DNA from: Halomonas alkalisoli
GTDB lineage: Bacteria; Pseudomonadota; Gammaproteobacteria; Pseudomonadales; Halomonadaceae
Direction: 5' to 3'
Length of the DNA: 64,000 nucleotides
NCBI RefSeq assembly: GCF_021412585.1
Contig: NZ_JAKCMI010000026.1
Span: 1-64,000, forward strand
Shown piece after piece: positions 56,087 to 64,000 of this stretch (positions are counted from its first letter, which is position 1; the number at the start of each line of letters is the position of its first letter). The notes beneath the pieces are model-generated. The model made no database searches. It was not told where the DNA came from and saw only the letters and a program-made list of their open reading frames with translations. Made by a program: the position numbers and the translations under genes.

Positions 56087-56204
56087 GGCCGAAACGACAC
56101 GGACCCGCGAGTTCGCCTCACGGGTCCGTGTCGACTATCCCAAGCGACTGTCCAAGACACTAACCGATCAGGCGTTACCGCCCTGTTCTTCCTGCTCCTT
56201 GGCA
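56087..56204 (-). repeat. Right direct repeat of the islet, including the grxD terminator
   Basis: This copy is the genuine 3' end of grxD and its terminator. The stem CGACACGGACCCG / CGGGTCCGTGTCG (56095-56107 and 56121-56133) is a perfect 13-base pairing. It matches 50661-50783 in the same orientation. Flanking sequences outside both copies are unrelated. Confidence 0.88.
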
Positions 56205-56521
56205 CGTGCCGCCGCGGCCTTGATCAGGGTCTCCAGTTCACCGTTCTGGTGCATCTCGCCGACGATGTCGCAACCGCCGACCAGCTCGCCTTCGACCCAC
56301 AGCTGCGGGAAGGTCGGCCAGTTGGCGTACTTCGGCAGTTCGGCGCGGATATCCGGGTTATCCAGGATATTGACGAAGGCGAAACGCTCGCCACAGGCCA
56401 TCAGGGCCTGGACGGTCTGGGCTGAGAAGCCGCACTGGGGCAGCTGGGGGGTGCCCTTCATGTAGATCAGGATGGGGTTTTCGCTGATCTGGCGCTGAAT
56501 GTTCTCGAGGGTGGTGCTCAT
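56168..56521 (-). CDS. grxD: Monothiol glutaredoxin Grx4
   Basis: A 117-residue CGFS-type glutaredoxin that carries and delivers 2Fe-2S clusters, often with BolA. Motifs: ILIYMKGTPQLPQCGFSAQT, NWPTFPQLWVEGELVGGCDI. E. coli GrxD is 115 residues. The 3' end is duplicated at 50661, so this gene marks the integration point of the islet. It stays intact. Confidence 0.96.
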   Translation of the reverse strand: MSTTLENIQRQISENPILIYMKGTPQLPQCGFSAQTVQALMACGERFAFVNILDNPDIRAELPKYANWPTFPQLWVEGELVGGCDIVGEMHQNGELETLIKAAAARAKEQEEQGGNA

Positions 56522-56630
56522 GTGCGCTCCTGTTGGATCAATGGTACTGACGGCGCCGCCGAATACCCGACTACGACGCTCAGACTTTGCTCATGGCCCT
56601 CATTCTACTGATGACGAGCGCATTGCGCAT

Positions 56631-56662
56631 CCCCCGCGGGCTGGATAGGATGGGGGTTTTTT
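56631..56662 (+). promoter_or_regulatory. Possible leader hairpin before argF
   Basis: CCCCC (56631-56635) and GGGGG (56652-56656) could pair around a 16-base loop and are followed at once by TTTTTT, 18 bases before the argF start. It resembles a weak intrinsic terminator or attenuator, but the stem is only five bases. Confidence 0.25.
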
Positions 56663-56679
56663 CGCGCGGAGAGATCCCC

Positions 56680-57600
56680 ATGGCGACACGCCATTTCCTG
56701 ACCCTGCTGGACCTGAGCCCGGAAGAGCTCCACTACCTGATCCAACGCGCCATCACGATCAAGAACCGCCTGCGTGCCCAGGGGCCTACCTATTCCCCCT
56801 TCACCAACCGCACCCTGGCGATGATCTTCGAGAAATCCTCGACTCGCACTCGCGTCTCCTTCGAGACCGCCATGGCGCAGTTCGGCGGCCACGCACTGTT
56901 CCTTTCTCCCCGCGACACCCAGCTTGGCCGGGGTGAGCCCATCGAGGATACCGCCCGGGTGCTGGCCGAAATGGTCGATGCGGTCATGATCCGCACCTTT
57001 TCCCATGAGGGGTTGGAAGCGTTCGCCGCCGCCAGTTCGGTGCCGGTCATCAATGCGCTCTCCGACGACTACCACCCGTGCCAGCTGCTGGCCGACGTGA
57101 TGACCTGGACCGAGCTGCGCGGCAGCGTCAAGGGGCGCACCGCCGTATGGGTCGGCGACGGCAACAACATGTGCCACTCCTGGATCAACGCCGCACGGCA
57201 GTTCGATTTCCAGCTGCGTATCTGCTGCCCCGAAGGTTATGAACCGCGCCAGGACATTCTCGATGCCGCAGGCGATCGCGTGAGCATCCTGCACGACCCC
57301 CAGCAGGCCGTTGCCGATGCCGACCTGATCACCACCGATGTCTGGGCCTCCATGGGGCAGGAGGAGGAGCAGGCCAAGCGTGAAGCGGACTTCGCCGGCT
57401 ACCAGGTCAGCGAGGCCCTGCTCGACCGTGCCAGTCACGACGTGCTGTTCCTTCACTGCCTGCCGGCCCACCGTGGCGAAGAGATCAGCGAGACGCTGCT
57501 CGATGACCCGCGCAGCGTGGTATGGCAGGAAGCCGGCAATCGCTTGCATGCCCAGAAGGCACTGATCGAGTTCCTGCTGCTGGGGCGGGTAGAGGACTGA
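56680..57600 (+). CDS. argF: Ornithine carbamoyltransferase
   Basis: Makes citrulline from ornithine and carbamoyl phosphate. It has 306 residues starting [17 protein letters not shown]. The carbamoyl-phosphate loop is [12 protein letters not shown], followed by [12 protein letters not shown] and the ornithine-site motifs [11 protein letters not shown] and [13 protein letters not shown]. The ATG at 56680 follows GGAGAG. It lies divergent from grxD and supplies the substrate for argG. Confidence 0.96.
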   Translation: MATRHFLTLLDLSPEELHYLIQRAITIKNRLRAQGPTYSPFTNRTLAMIFEKSSTRTRVSFETAMAQFGGHALFLSPRDTQLGRGEPIEDTARVLAEMVDAVMIRTFSHEGLEAFAAASSVPVINALSDDYHPCQLLADVMTWTELRGSVKGRTAVWVGDGNNMCHSWINAARQFDFQLRICCPEGYEPRQDILDAAGDRVSILHDPQQAVADADLITTDVWASMGQEEEQAKREADFAGYQVSEALLDRASHDVLFLHCLPAHRGEEISETLLDDPRSVVWQEAGNRLHAQKALIEFLLLGRVED

Positions 57601-57621
57601 CCAACCTGCCTGTTCCGCCGG

Positions 57622-59607
57622 CTAGCGCCCGGCGGCACAGGTGGACAACTCGAGCAGCCCTGTCAACGCATGGATGGGCAGCGGCCGCGAGTAGAGATAG
57701 CCCTGGTAGGCATGGCAGCCGTGGGCCTCCAGCCAGTCGCGATGCGCCAGGGTTTCCACGCCCTCGGCGATGACCTCCAGCCCCAGATTGCGCCCCAGGC
57801 TGATGATCGTGGCGGAGATCATCTCATTCGACGCATCCTCGAACAGGGTGCGTACGAAGGATTGATCGATCTTGAGCTGGTCGAGCGGCAGGCAGCTGAG
57901 ATAGGAAAGGGATGAGTAGCCGGTGCCGAAGTCGTCCAGCGAGAAGCGCACCCCCATGGCCTGAACCCGCAGCATCGTCTCGCGCACCGCCTCGGGCTCC
58001 TCCATGAACAGCGTCTCGGTCAGCTCCAGCTTCAGCCGCTCCGGCCGCGCCCCGGTCGTCTCGAGTACCGCCGCGAGATTGGCCACGAAATCCGGCTGCT
58101 GGAACTGCAGCGGGCTGATATTGATTGCCATGGTCAGCTCGGCTGTTCGGGGATCACTGGCCCACCTCGCCAACTGTCGGCATGCCGTCTCCACCACCCA
58201 ATTACCGATGGCAACGATCAGGTAGCTCTCTTCAGCCACCGGGATGAAATCATTCGGCGGAATCATGCCGTGCTCCGGGTGCTCCCAGCGCAGCAGCGCC
58301 TCGACTCCGGTCACCTGCGACTTGCCGTCCACCTGGATCTGATAGAAGAGTTTCAGCTCTCCGCGCCTGGCTGCCTGGCGCAGGTCCGACTCGATCATGG
58401 CGCGTCGCACCGCCACCGCCTGCATCACGGGGTCGAAGAAACGCAGCGTATTGCGGCCCGCCTGCTTCGCCTGGTACATGGCCATCTCCGCCTGCTGCAG
58501 GCACTCCTCCGCTCGCCCGACACCATCGCCGAGCAGGGTGATACCGATGCTACCGGAGAGCAGGTGTCGGCGCTCGCTCAACCAGCAGGGCTCGGTCAGC
58601 TTACCCAGCAGCTTGGTTGCCAGGCGCTCCGCCGCCTGCGAGGTTCCGTCGATGGTCTCGCCCAGGCCCTCCGCCAGGATCACGAACTCGTCGCCCCCGA
58701 GGCGGGCCACCAGGTCGACATCGCGACTGACCGCCTGGATGCGCCTGGCCATGAGCTGCAGGAGTTCGTCGCCACACTGGTGACCCAGGCTGTCATTGAT
58801 ATGCTTGAAACCATCCAGGTCGATGAACAGCAGGACACCCTGCTGTTCGCTCTGCCGTGACGCTTCGAGCGCCTCCGCCAGCCTGTCCAGCAACATGCGA
58901 CGATTGGGCAACCCCGTCAGCGGATCGAAGAAGGCCAGCCGATGCGCCTCCTGCTCGGCGGCCTTGCGGTGCGTGATGTCGCTGATCGTCGCCACGTAGT
59001 GGGTGATTTTCCCTTCCGCGTCCTTTACCGCACTGATGGTGACCCACTGCGGATAGGTATCGCCGTTCTTGCGCCGGTTCCAGACCTCACCCTGCCAGCT
59101 GCCCTTCTCATGGATGCTACCCCACATCTCACGATAGAAATCCGCATCATGACGGCCGGAATTGAGCAGCCGCGGATTCTCGCCCAGCACCTCATCGGCG
59201 CTGTAACCGGTGATGCGTTCGAAGGTGACATTGACCTTGCGAATGATGCCGTCGGCGTCGGTGATGAACATGCCAAGGTGCGTCTCGAACGCCATGGCGG
59301 CAATCCGCAGTTCAGCCTCCAGGGAATCATTGATCTGTCGCAGTGACTGCTCGCTGCGCTCAAGCTCCGCCTCCGTACGTGAAAGACGAAGGTAATGAAG
59401 CAGAACCAGCAGTGCCAGCACCGCCGTCAGCAGCCAGCCCACGGAAAGTAACAGCACTTTCTGATGCCAGAGGGTGAGCGCACTGAGCACGCCGTATCCG
59501 GCCAAGGCCATGCCGGGGAGAATAACGGCGATCGACACGAGATACAGCGCAGTGGCCTGTCGTGTCGACCAGCGCCGCCGCGGCCGCTGGTCTCGAGCAT
59601 GAATCAT
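57622..59607 (-). CDS. PAS-GGDEF-EAL protein in the motAB operon
   Basis: A 661-residue protein with two membrane helices near the N-terminus (about 18-40 and 48-70), a short coiled coil, PAS (about 100-220, with ITDADGIIRKVN), GGDEF (304-308) and EAL (EALLRW, 436-438; DDFGTGYSSLSYLSCLP). Both catalytic motifs are intact. It starts 34 bases after the motB stop on the same strand, so it is the third gene of a motA-motB operon with a FliA-type promoter, and c-di-GMP turnover may be linked to stator expression. Confidence 0.93.
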   Translation of the reverse strand: MIHARDQRPRRRWSTRQATALYLVSIAVILPGMALAGYGVLSALTLWHQKVLLLSVGWLLTAVLALLVLLHYLRLSRTEAELERSEQSLRQINDSLEAELRIAAMAFETHLGMFITDADGIIRKVNVTFERITGYSADEVLGENPRLLNSGRHDADFYREMWGSIHEKGSWQGEVWNRRKNGDTYPQWVTISAVKDAEGKITHYVATISDITHRKAAEQEAHRLAFFDPLTGLPNRRMLLDRLAEALEASRQSEQQGVLLFIDLDGFKHINDSLGHQCGDELLQLMARRIQAVSRDVDLVARLGGDEFVILAEGLGETIDGTSQAAERLATKLLGKLTEPCWLSERRHLLSGSIGITLLGDGVGRAEECLQQAEMAMYQAKQAGRNTLRFFDPVMQAVAVRRAMIESDLRQAARRGELKLFYQIQVDGKSQVTGVEALLRWEHPEHGMIPPNDFIPVAEESYLIVAIGNWVVETACRQLARWASDPRTAELTMAINISPLQFQQPDFVANLAAVLETTGARPERLKLELTETLFMEEPEAVRETMLRVQAMGVRFSLDDFGTGYSSLSYLSCLPLDQLKIDQSFVRTLFEDASNEMISATIISLGRNLGLEVIAEGVETLAHRDWLEAHGCHAYQGYLYSRPLPIHALTGLLELSTCAAGR

Positions 59608-59641
59608 CGCTCGATAGCCCCTGAGGTCGTCTCGCCTTCAG

Positions 59642-60325
59642 TCACCTCGCACCCAGCTCCTGCTTGAGAAGGAGCTCCACCCGGCGGTTCTCGGCGCGGC
59701 CCTCTGCGGAATCGTTGCTTGCCAGGGGACGGGTCTCGGCGTAGCCCACCGCGCGCAGCCGCTCGATATCGACGCCCAGCTCGGCCAGGTACCGCAGCAC
59801 GGCGATGGCCCGCGCCGACGAGAGCTCCCAGTTGGAGGGAAAGCGTGCCGTGGCAATGGGAATGCTGTCCGTGTGCCCCTCTACCGAGACGTCACCGTCG
59901 AAGGATTGCAGTAGGTCACGCAGCCGACCCAGCACCTCGCGCCCCTGAGAAGTCAGGTCCGCCTGGCCGCTGGAAAACAGCAGGTTGTCATCGATCCGCA
60001 GCGTGATGCCCTGCTGCCCCTCTGCCATGCTGACGCCCTCGATATCGAGTCCGGAGAATTGCGGCTGCAGGCCATCATGGCGCGGCTTGAGCCCCGACCC
60101 TGCGACCATACGCGCCGACGCCTCGGCCTGGGGCGTGATAAATGCAGCGATCTCGCCGCCATGCTGGCTTCCCTTGATGGCCAGGCCGTTGCCTGACAAC
60201 GAGAGCAGCAATACGAACAGGGTGATGAGCAGCGTAAGGACATCGAGATAGCTCATCAGCCAGCCATCGCTGTCGCTCTCCACCGTCGGCGGGGCAAGCA
60301 TGTCACGCATACCGCGATCAAGCAT
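59642..60325 (-). CDS. motB: Flagellar motor stator protein MotB
   Basis: A 227-residue stator subunit with a short N-terminus, one membrane helix containing the ion-binding Asp (WLMSYLDVLTLLITLF, D28) and a C-terminal OmpA-type peptidoglycan-binding domain (VEGHTDSIPIATARFP, RVELLLKQEL). The start at ATG 60323-60325 overlaps the motA stop by 8 bases; in-frame upstream starts would only read motA sequence. MotB is shorter than in E. coli (308) but of normal domain content. I cannot tell proton from sodium coupling. Confidence 0.93.
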   Translation of the reverse strand: MLDRGMRDMLAPPTVESDSDGWLMSYLDVLTLLITLFVLLLSLSGNGLAIKGSQHGGEIAAFITPQAEASARMVAGSGLKPRHDGLQPQFSGLDIEGVSMAEGQQGITLRIDDNLLFSSGQADLTSQGREVLGRLRDLLQSFDGDVSVEGHTDSIPIATARFPSNWELSSARAIAVLRYLAELGVDIERLRAVGYAETRPLASNDSAEGRAENRRVELLLKQELGAR

Positions 60326-61172
60326 TCTGCCCCTTCCCTGCTGCCGGCCCCTTCCCTTTTGCAGGCCCATCGCCCGTCGCGCGCGCACGCTCGGACACGA
60401 TGGGGTCGCGAATCTCGTCATGATAGTTGGCGACAAAGGAGTTGAGGGTCTCCTCGATGAAGGAAGGCAGACGCCGCTTGGTGATCAACGAGATGCCCTC
60501 GAAGACCATGTTCATGGCGATGAGCCGCTCTTCGGTGCGGCGCTCGAGCTTCACCGCAATGGGCTTGAAGACGAGGTTGGCCAGCAGGATGCCGTAGAAG
60601 GTCGTGAGCAGGGCGATGGCCATCCGCGGACCGATGACGTGAAGATCGCCGGCTTCCATGACCTCCAGCATGTTGACCAGTCCCACCAGGGTGCCGATCA
60701 TGCCGAAGGCCGGCGCATAGGTGGCCATGGTGCGGAATATCTGGGCCTCGGCATGCTCGCGAGCCTTGAGGCGGGCAATGCGCCAGCGCAGGAGATCGAA
60801 GATTTCGTCCTCCTTGGTATTGGCGATCACCAGTTGGATGCCGGTACGCAGGAAGGGATTGCGCGCCTTCTCCAGGGCCTCCTCCACGGCCCGGACATCA
60901 CCCTTGAACCACAGCCGCGAGATATCCACCAGCTCCTTGATGTCGTCTCGCATGTAGGTGTTCTCGCGCCGAAACACCAGCCCCACCAGACGAACCACCC
61001 GAACGACCTCCTTCAGCGGATAGCTGATGAAGGTGGCCGCCATGGTGCCGGCCAATACGATGGCAAGCCCAGGCAGGTTCAGGAAACTCTGTGGCGACTC
61101 GGCGGTGAAGAAGAGTACGCTGACCAGTAGAATGACGCTGGCAAACATACCGATGATGGTTGAAGGGTTCAT
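60318..61172 (-). CDS. motA: Flagellar motor stator protein MotA
   Basis: A 284-residue four-helix stator subunit (E. coli 295). The start MNPSTIIGMFASVILLVSVLF begins the first helix. The cytoplasmic loop has MRDDIKELVDISRLWFKGD and ...LRTGIQLVIANTKEDEIFD; the later helices read APAFGMIGTLVGLVNMLEV and ALLTTFYGILLANLVFKP. The C-terminal tail is Lys/Gly/Pro-rich. A FliA-type promoter lies 36 bases upstream. Confidence 0.94.
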   Translation of the reverse strand: MNPSTIIGMFASVILLVSVLFFTAESPQSFLNLPGLAIVLAGTMAATFISYPLKEVVRVVRLVGLVFRRENTYMRDDIKELVDISRLWFKGDVRAVEEALEKARNPFLRTGIQLVIANTKEDEIFDLLRWRIARLKAREHAEAQIFRTMATYAPAFGMIGTLVGLVNMLEVMEAGDLHVIGPRMAIALLTTFYGILLANLVFKPIAVKLERRTEERLIAMNMVFEGISLITKRRLPSFIEETLNSFVANYHDEIRDPIVSERARATGDGPAKGKGPAAGKGQNA

Positions 61173-61207
61173 GCAGGCTCCTGATAGGGGCTTCGAGTCT
61201 AGGGCAT

Positions 61208-61234
61208 CAATCGGCGGGATAGGCCGAAACTTGA
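61208..61234 (-). promoter_or_regulatory. Sigma-28 (FliA) promoter of motA-motB-GGDEF/EAL
   Basis: On the minus strand TCAAGTTT (61234-61227), 11 bases, then GCCGATTG (61215-61208). The FliA consensus is TAAAGTTT-N11-GCCGATAA: seven of eight and six of eight positions match, with exact spacing. The motA ATG is 36 bases downstream. Confidence 0.78.
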
Positions 61235-61331
61235 GGTGCGAGCTGCCGAGAAGCCGCCCGCACATGATCTATGTCAAGCAATTCGCTGGCCCTCCAAATT
61301 ATGCAGCGTCCAGCATGGGCAGAAACGGGGC

Positions 61332-61358
61332 TCAAGTTTCGACCGCGTCTGCCGATTC
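61332..61358 (+). promoter_or_regulatory. Sigma-28 (FliA) promoter of the EAL gene
   Basis: TCAAGTTT (61332-61339), 11 bases, then GCCGATTC (61351-61358). It uses the same -35 as the motA promoter, faces the other way and lies 55 bases before the EAL gene start, so the two transcripts diverge under one sigma factor. Confidence 0.75.
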
Positions 61359-61412
61359 AACGGGTAACGGGGAATCCGTTCCCCACAGCCGACAGAGACG
61401 ATGGGAGTCTCC

Positions 61413-62189
61413 ATGCATCAATGCGCCGAAAAGGATGGACGCTGCGTCATCTGCGACGGACCGCTTCCGTTCGAATTCACCATGGCCTTCCAGCCGATCG
61501 TGGACCTTGCCACTGCCCGCGTCACCACCCATGAAGCCCTGGTGCGCGGCCCCGCGGGCGAGTCGGCCTACAGCATCCTCTCCCAGGTCACTCCCGACCT
61601 GCTCTATCGCTTCGACCAGGCTTGCCGCGTCCGAGCCATCGAGCTCGCCAGCCAGCTGGGCATGACCGAAGACCTGTCGATCAACTTCCTGCCCAATGCC
61701 GTCTACGAACCCGCCGCCTGCATCCAGGCGACCCTGGCCATCGCTGCCAAGGTGGGCTGGCCCACGGAACGGCTGGTCTTCGAAATCACCGAGACCGAGA
61801 AGGTCCGCAGCCAGGCACACCTCCGCGGCATCATCGAGGCCTACCGCAGCATGGGGTTCGCCACCGCCCTCGATGACTTCGGCAATGGCTTCGCCAACCT
61901 GGACCTGCTCACCGACCTTCGCCCGGACCGCATCAAGATCGATCGTGTCCTGGTGGATGGCTGCGACAGCGACCCACGACGACAGGCCATCCTGCGGGCC
62001 ATTGTCGGGCTTGGCAGCGCCCTGGATATCGCCCTCATAGCCGAAGGGGTGGAAACCCGTGAAGAGGCCCTGTGGCTGGCGCGCAACGGCCTGATGCATC
62101 AGCAGGGGTTCTACTATGCCCGCCCCAGCCTGGCGAGCCTCGTCAGCGGCCTGGAGCCCAGCCTTCACGCCTTGAGAGAGGCACTCTAG
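61413..62189 (+). CDS. Stand-alone EAL c-di-GMP phosphodiesterase with N-terminal Cys motif
   Basis: A 258-residue protein that is almost entirely an EAL domain: THEALVRG (E41), FEITETEK, LDDFGNGFANLDLL, RPDRIKIDRVLV, IAEGVET and QGFYYARP, all catalytic positions present. FGNGFANL replaces the commoner FGTGYSSL, as in the BLUF-EAL type. The first 14 residues carry C4, C11 and C14, a possible metal or redox site. ATG 61413 is preferred over 61401 because GGGAG lies 5 bases before it. Confidence 0.88.
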   Translation: MHQCAEKDGRCVICDGPLPFEFTMAFQPIVDLATARVTTHEALVRGPAGESAYSILSQVTPDLLYRFDQACRVRAIELASQLGMTEDLSINFLPNAVYEPAACIQATLAIAAKVGWPTERLVFEITETEKVRSQAHLRGIIEAYRSMGFATALDDFGNGFANLDLLTDLRPDRIKIDRVLVDGCDSDPRRQAILRAIVGLGSALDIALIAEGVETREEALWLARNGLMHQQGFYYARPSLASLVSGLEPSLHALREAL

Positions 62190-62285
62190 CGGGGCGCCAG
62201 GAACCTTGATCGGTCGAATAGGCGCAGAACATCGAATCATGACGACATCCTGAGTGCCGTGTCGCTCAGCAGGGAGCCCAGCAGC

Positions 62286-63488
62286 ATGCCAGAGCAAGCG
62301 AATTTCGATCCTTGCACCATTGCCCTTCATCCGATTCACGATGCGAAACACGCCCATGTGGCGGACCGCCTGGTGTATCGCCAAAGCGGCGTGTCCGAGT
62401 CCGACGACACCCTGGCCGCCACCGCCAGGGCCCTGGCCAGCGCGGTCTACGAACTCGGGGATGCGGGCTTGCTCGGCGAGCGTACGCTCTTCGTCGACCT
62501 GCCAATGGTGTGGCTCGACCGCCCCGAACTGCTCCCCACCCCGGCCCCTCGACTGGCCATCGGCATTGCCGATATGCCGGACGTCGACGACAGGCTACTC
62601 GCCCGGCTGGATGACCTGCGGGAACGGGGCTATCGCATCATCCTTCCCGCCAGCCTCATCATGCAGCATCTCGAGGCGATGCTACCCAGAACCGACATCA
62701 TTCTGGTCAAGACACCCACTGAGCTCGATGCCGATATCCTCGAACGACTCCCCGCCCGGAACATCAAGCTGCTGGTGGAGAATATCGAGGATCGCGAAGA
62801 GCTCGAGCGCTATCGCGAGATCGGCTGTGCCTACTACAACGGGCACTACCTGGCGCGCCCCAACTTCATCGCCTCCCCGCCGCGGGGGCGACACGGCAAC
62901 CGCGCCGCCCAGATCCGGCTGATTCGCACCCTGTACGAGGACGACAGTGATATCCATCGTCTTCAGGAACTCGTGGTGCAGATTCCTCACCTTCACGTGG
63001 CCGTGCTGAGGCGTGCCAACTCGACCTATTACAACCGTGGCGGAAAGGAGATCGACCTACAACGGGCGATGCAGGTGCTCGGCCTTATCGAACTGAGACG
63101 CCTCATCCTCACCCTGACCCTCGCCAGCCTCCAGCCGTCGTCCAGGATCATCCTGCGCATGGCGCTCATTCGCGCCTTCATGTGTCGCAACCTGTCGGCC
63201 CCCTTCGCCACCCTCGATCCCGAAGATGCCTTCACCACCGGGCTCTTCTCGATGATGGATGCCCTGCTCGAGGAAGACCGCGACACCCTGCTCGCGCAGC
63301 TACCGCTCAACCCGCTCATCATTCGCGCCGTGAAGGACCGGGCGGGCCCCCTCGGGGCAGTGCTCAGGCTCTGCGAGAATCACGAGCGCCAGGTCGAGGA
63401 AGCCAACGACGATATACCGGCGGATCAGCTGCATAGCTGCTATATGGCTGCCCTGGCCAGTGCCCGCTCCCTGATGACCAATCTTTGA
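62286..63488 (+). CDS. Degenerate-EAL/HDOD signalling protein (YuxH-like)
   Basis: A 400-residue cytosolic protein. The first half aligns loosely with an EAL domain (FVDLPMVWLDRP, IKLLVENIEDREELERYREI) but lacks EAL itself; the position reads DRLVYR, so catalysis is unlikely. The second half is an HDOD domain (about 200-395, with LQELVVQIPHLHVAVLRRAN). Such EAL-HDOD proteins act as regulators of motility or biofilm in Vibrio and relatives. An AGGGAG site precedes ATG 62286. It follows the EAL gene after 96 bp. Confidence 0.88.
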   Translation: MPEQANFDPCTIALHPIHDAKHAHVADRLVYRQSGVSESDDTLAATARALASAVYELGDAGLLGERTLFVDLPMVWLDRPELLPTPAPRLAIGIADMPDVDDRLLARLDDLRERGYRIILPASLIMQHLEAMLPRTDIILVKTPTELDADILERLPARNIKLLVENIEDREELERYREIGCAYYNGHYLARPNFIASPPRGRHGNRAAQIRLIRTLYEDDSDIHRLQELVVQIPHLHVAVLRRANSTYYNRGGKEIDLQRAMQVLGLIELRRLILTLTLASLQPSSRIILRMALIRAFMCRNLSAPFATLDPEDAFTTGLFSMMDALLEEDRDTLLAQLPLNPLIIRAVKDRAGPLGAVLRLCENHERQVEEANDDIPADQLHSCYMAALASARSLMTNL

Positions 63489-63519
63489 AGCGCCCTTTTA
63501 AAGAGCCCGCCCTGGCCGG

Positions 63520-64000
63520 CTAGTCCTCCTGCTCGTCCTGATCGGCCAGCCGGCTGCGAAGCCGGCTGACCGCCTGGCTGTGGAGCTGACACACCCGCGA
63601 CTCGGTCACGCCCATGACGGCACCGATCTCCTTGAGGTTCAGCTCTTCCTGGTAGTAGAGCGCCATCAACAGCTTTTCCCGCTCAGGCAATGCCTCGATC
63701 CCCTCCACCAGCTGCTGCCGCTTCTCCTGGTCGATCAGCTGCTTGTAGGGTGTATTCGCGGTGACGTCCACGACCCCCGGTTCTACGCCCTCGGCCAGCA
63801 ACGCCTCGAACGGCAGCAAATGGCCGCTATTGGTGTCGTTCAGCAGCTGGCGATAGGTGGGTAGGTCCATGTCCAACTCAGCGGCTATCTCCGTCTCCTC
63901 GGCGGGCCGGCCAAGATGCTGTTCCAGCCGGCGGACGGCCTCGTCGACAGCCCGGGCGTTACGCCGCACGCTGCGCGGCAGCCAGTCACGGCTACGCAAC
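63520..64000 (-). CDS. fliA: RNA polymerase sigma factor FliA (sigma-28), C-terminal part
   Basis: Directs late flagellar and chemotaxis transcription. About 160 residues are present; the N-terminal third lies beyond the window. The end of region 2 and region 3 begin RSRDWLPRSVRRNAR, characteristic of FliA; region 4 has LPEREKLLMALYYQEELNLK and the helix-turn-helix IGAVMGVTESRVCQLHSQA. It is convergent with the HDOD gene. Its target motif is found at 28703, 61208 and 61332 in this window. Confidence 0.95.
   Translation of the reverse strand, partial: LRSRDWLPRSVRRNARAVDEAVRRLEQHLGRPAEETEIAAELDMDLPTYRQLLNDTNSGHLLPFEALLAEGVEPGVVDVTANTPYKQLIDQEKRQQLVEGIEALPEREKLLMALYYQEELNLKEIGAVMGVTESRVCQLHSQAVSRLRSRLADQDEQED

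Noticed and set aside
50661..56204. Simple composite transposon as the origin of the islet
   Set aside because: The flanking repeats contain grxD coding sequence and a terminator, with no transposase and no terminal inverted repeats.

Overview
The window is a stretch of GC-rich chromosome from a motile, biofilm-forming gammaproteobacterium. Gene content and protein style fit the Halomonadaceae (Halomonas or a relative): a LapA-type adhesin system, a CrbS/MxtR-like symporter-kinase, an orphan RsxB beside nth, DNA polymerase II, MotA/MotB and FliA. The genus is an inference; there is no rRNA gene to confirm it. I see no tRNA or rRNA gene, no CRISPR array and no intact transposase.

Layout. 1-7933 (minus strand): a type I secretion adhesin operon, in order of transcription a TolC-OmpA-SPOR fusion (LapE-like), LapB, LapC, a LuxR-type regulator and the N-terminus of a giant adhesin with a TAAG site of the kind cut by LapG. 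8454-21068: housekeeping and accessory genes (thiI, a bifunctional penicillin-binding protein, an RND-pump remnant, a small lipoprotein, a GST, a GDPD, a membrane protein, polB, GFA and CDGSH proteins). 21138-25705: a repeat-rich stretch with REP-like elements around a NYN protein, a lower-GC methyltransferase and an MHYT-GGDEF-EAL protein. 25997-38351: a second copy of the small lipoprotein, metG, a CHASE4-like GGDEF protein with a good sigma-28 promoter, rsxB-nth, a carbonic-anhydrase-like protein, a YdcF protein, a nitrilase-like pair and a cstA / cory-CC-star / arsA operon. 38670-46934: a receiver, a membrane-anchored exonuclease, a small membrane protein and a symporter-histidine kinase, followed by a MITE-like element and a chemoreceptor. 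46983-57600: a DUF294 protein, a HlyU-like protein, argG, rnt, then a 5.3-kb islet between rnt and grxD, then argF. 57622-64000: motA-motB-GGDEF/EAL, an EAL gene on a divergent sigma-28 promoter, an EAL-like/HDOD gene and the 3' part of fliA.

The unifying theme is cyclic-di-GMP. Seven proteins carry GGDEF, EAL or HDOD domains beside a LapA-type adhesin, whose retention is classically set by c-di-GMP through LapD/LapG (neither is in this window), and beside the flagellar stator. Three sequences with the FliA -35/-10 pattern at exact N11 spacing lie ahead of motAB-GGDEF/EAL, the EAL gene and the CHASE4-like GGDEF gene, so part of this c-di-GMP network looks like flagellar regulon.

The most unusual object is the islet at 50661-56204. 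It is bounded by about 120-bp direct repeats made of the 3' end of grxD plus its terminator. It carries two c-di-GMP proteins, one with a LOV photoreceptor domain that keeps the flavin-adduct cysteine but has methionine at the usual signalling-glutamine position.
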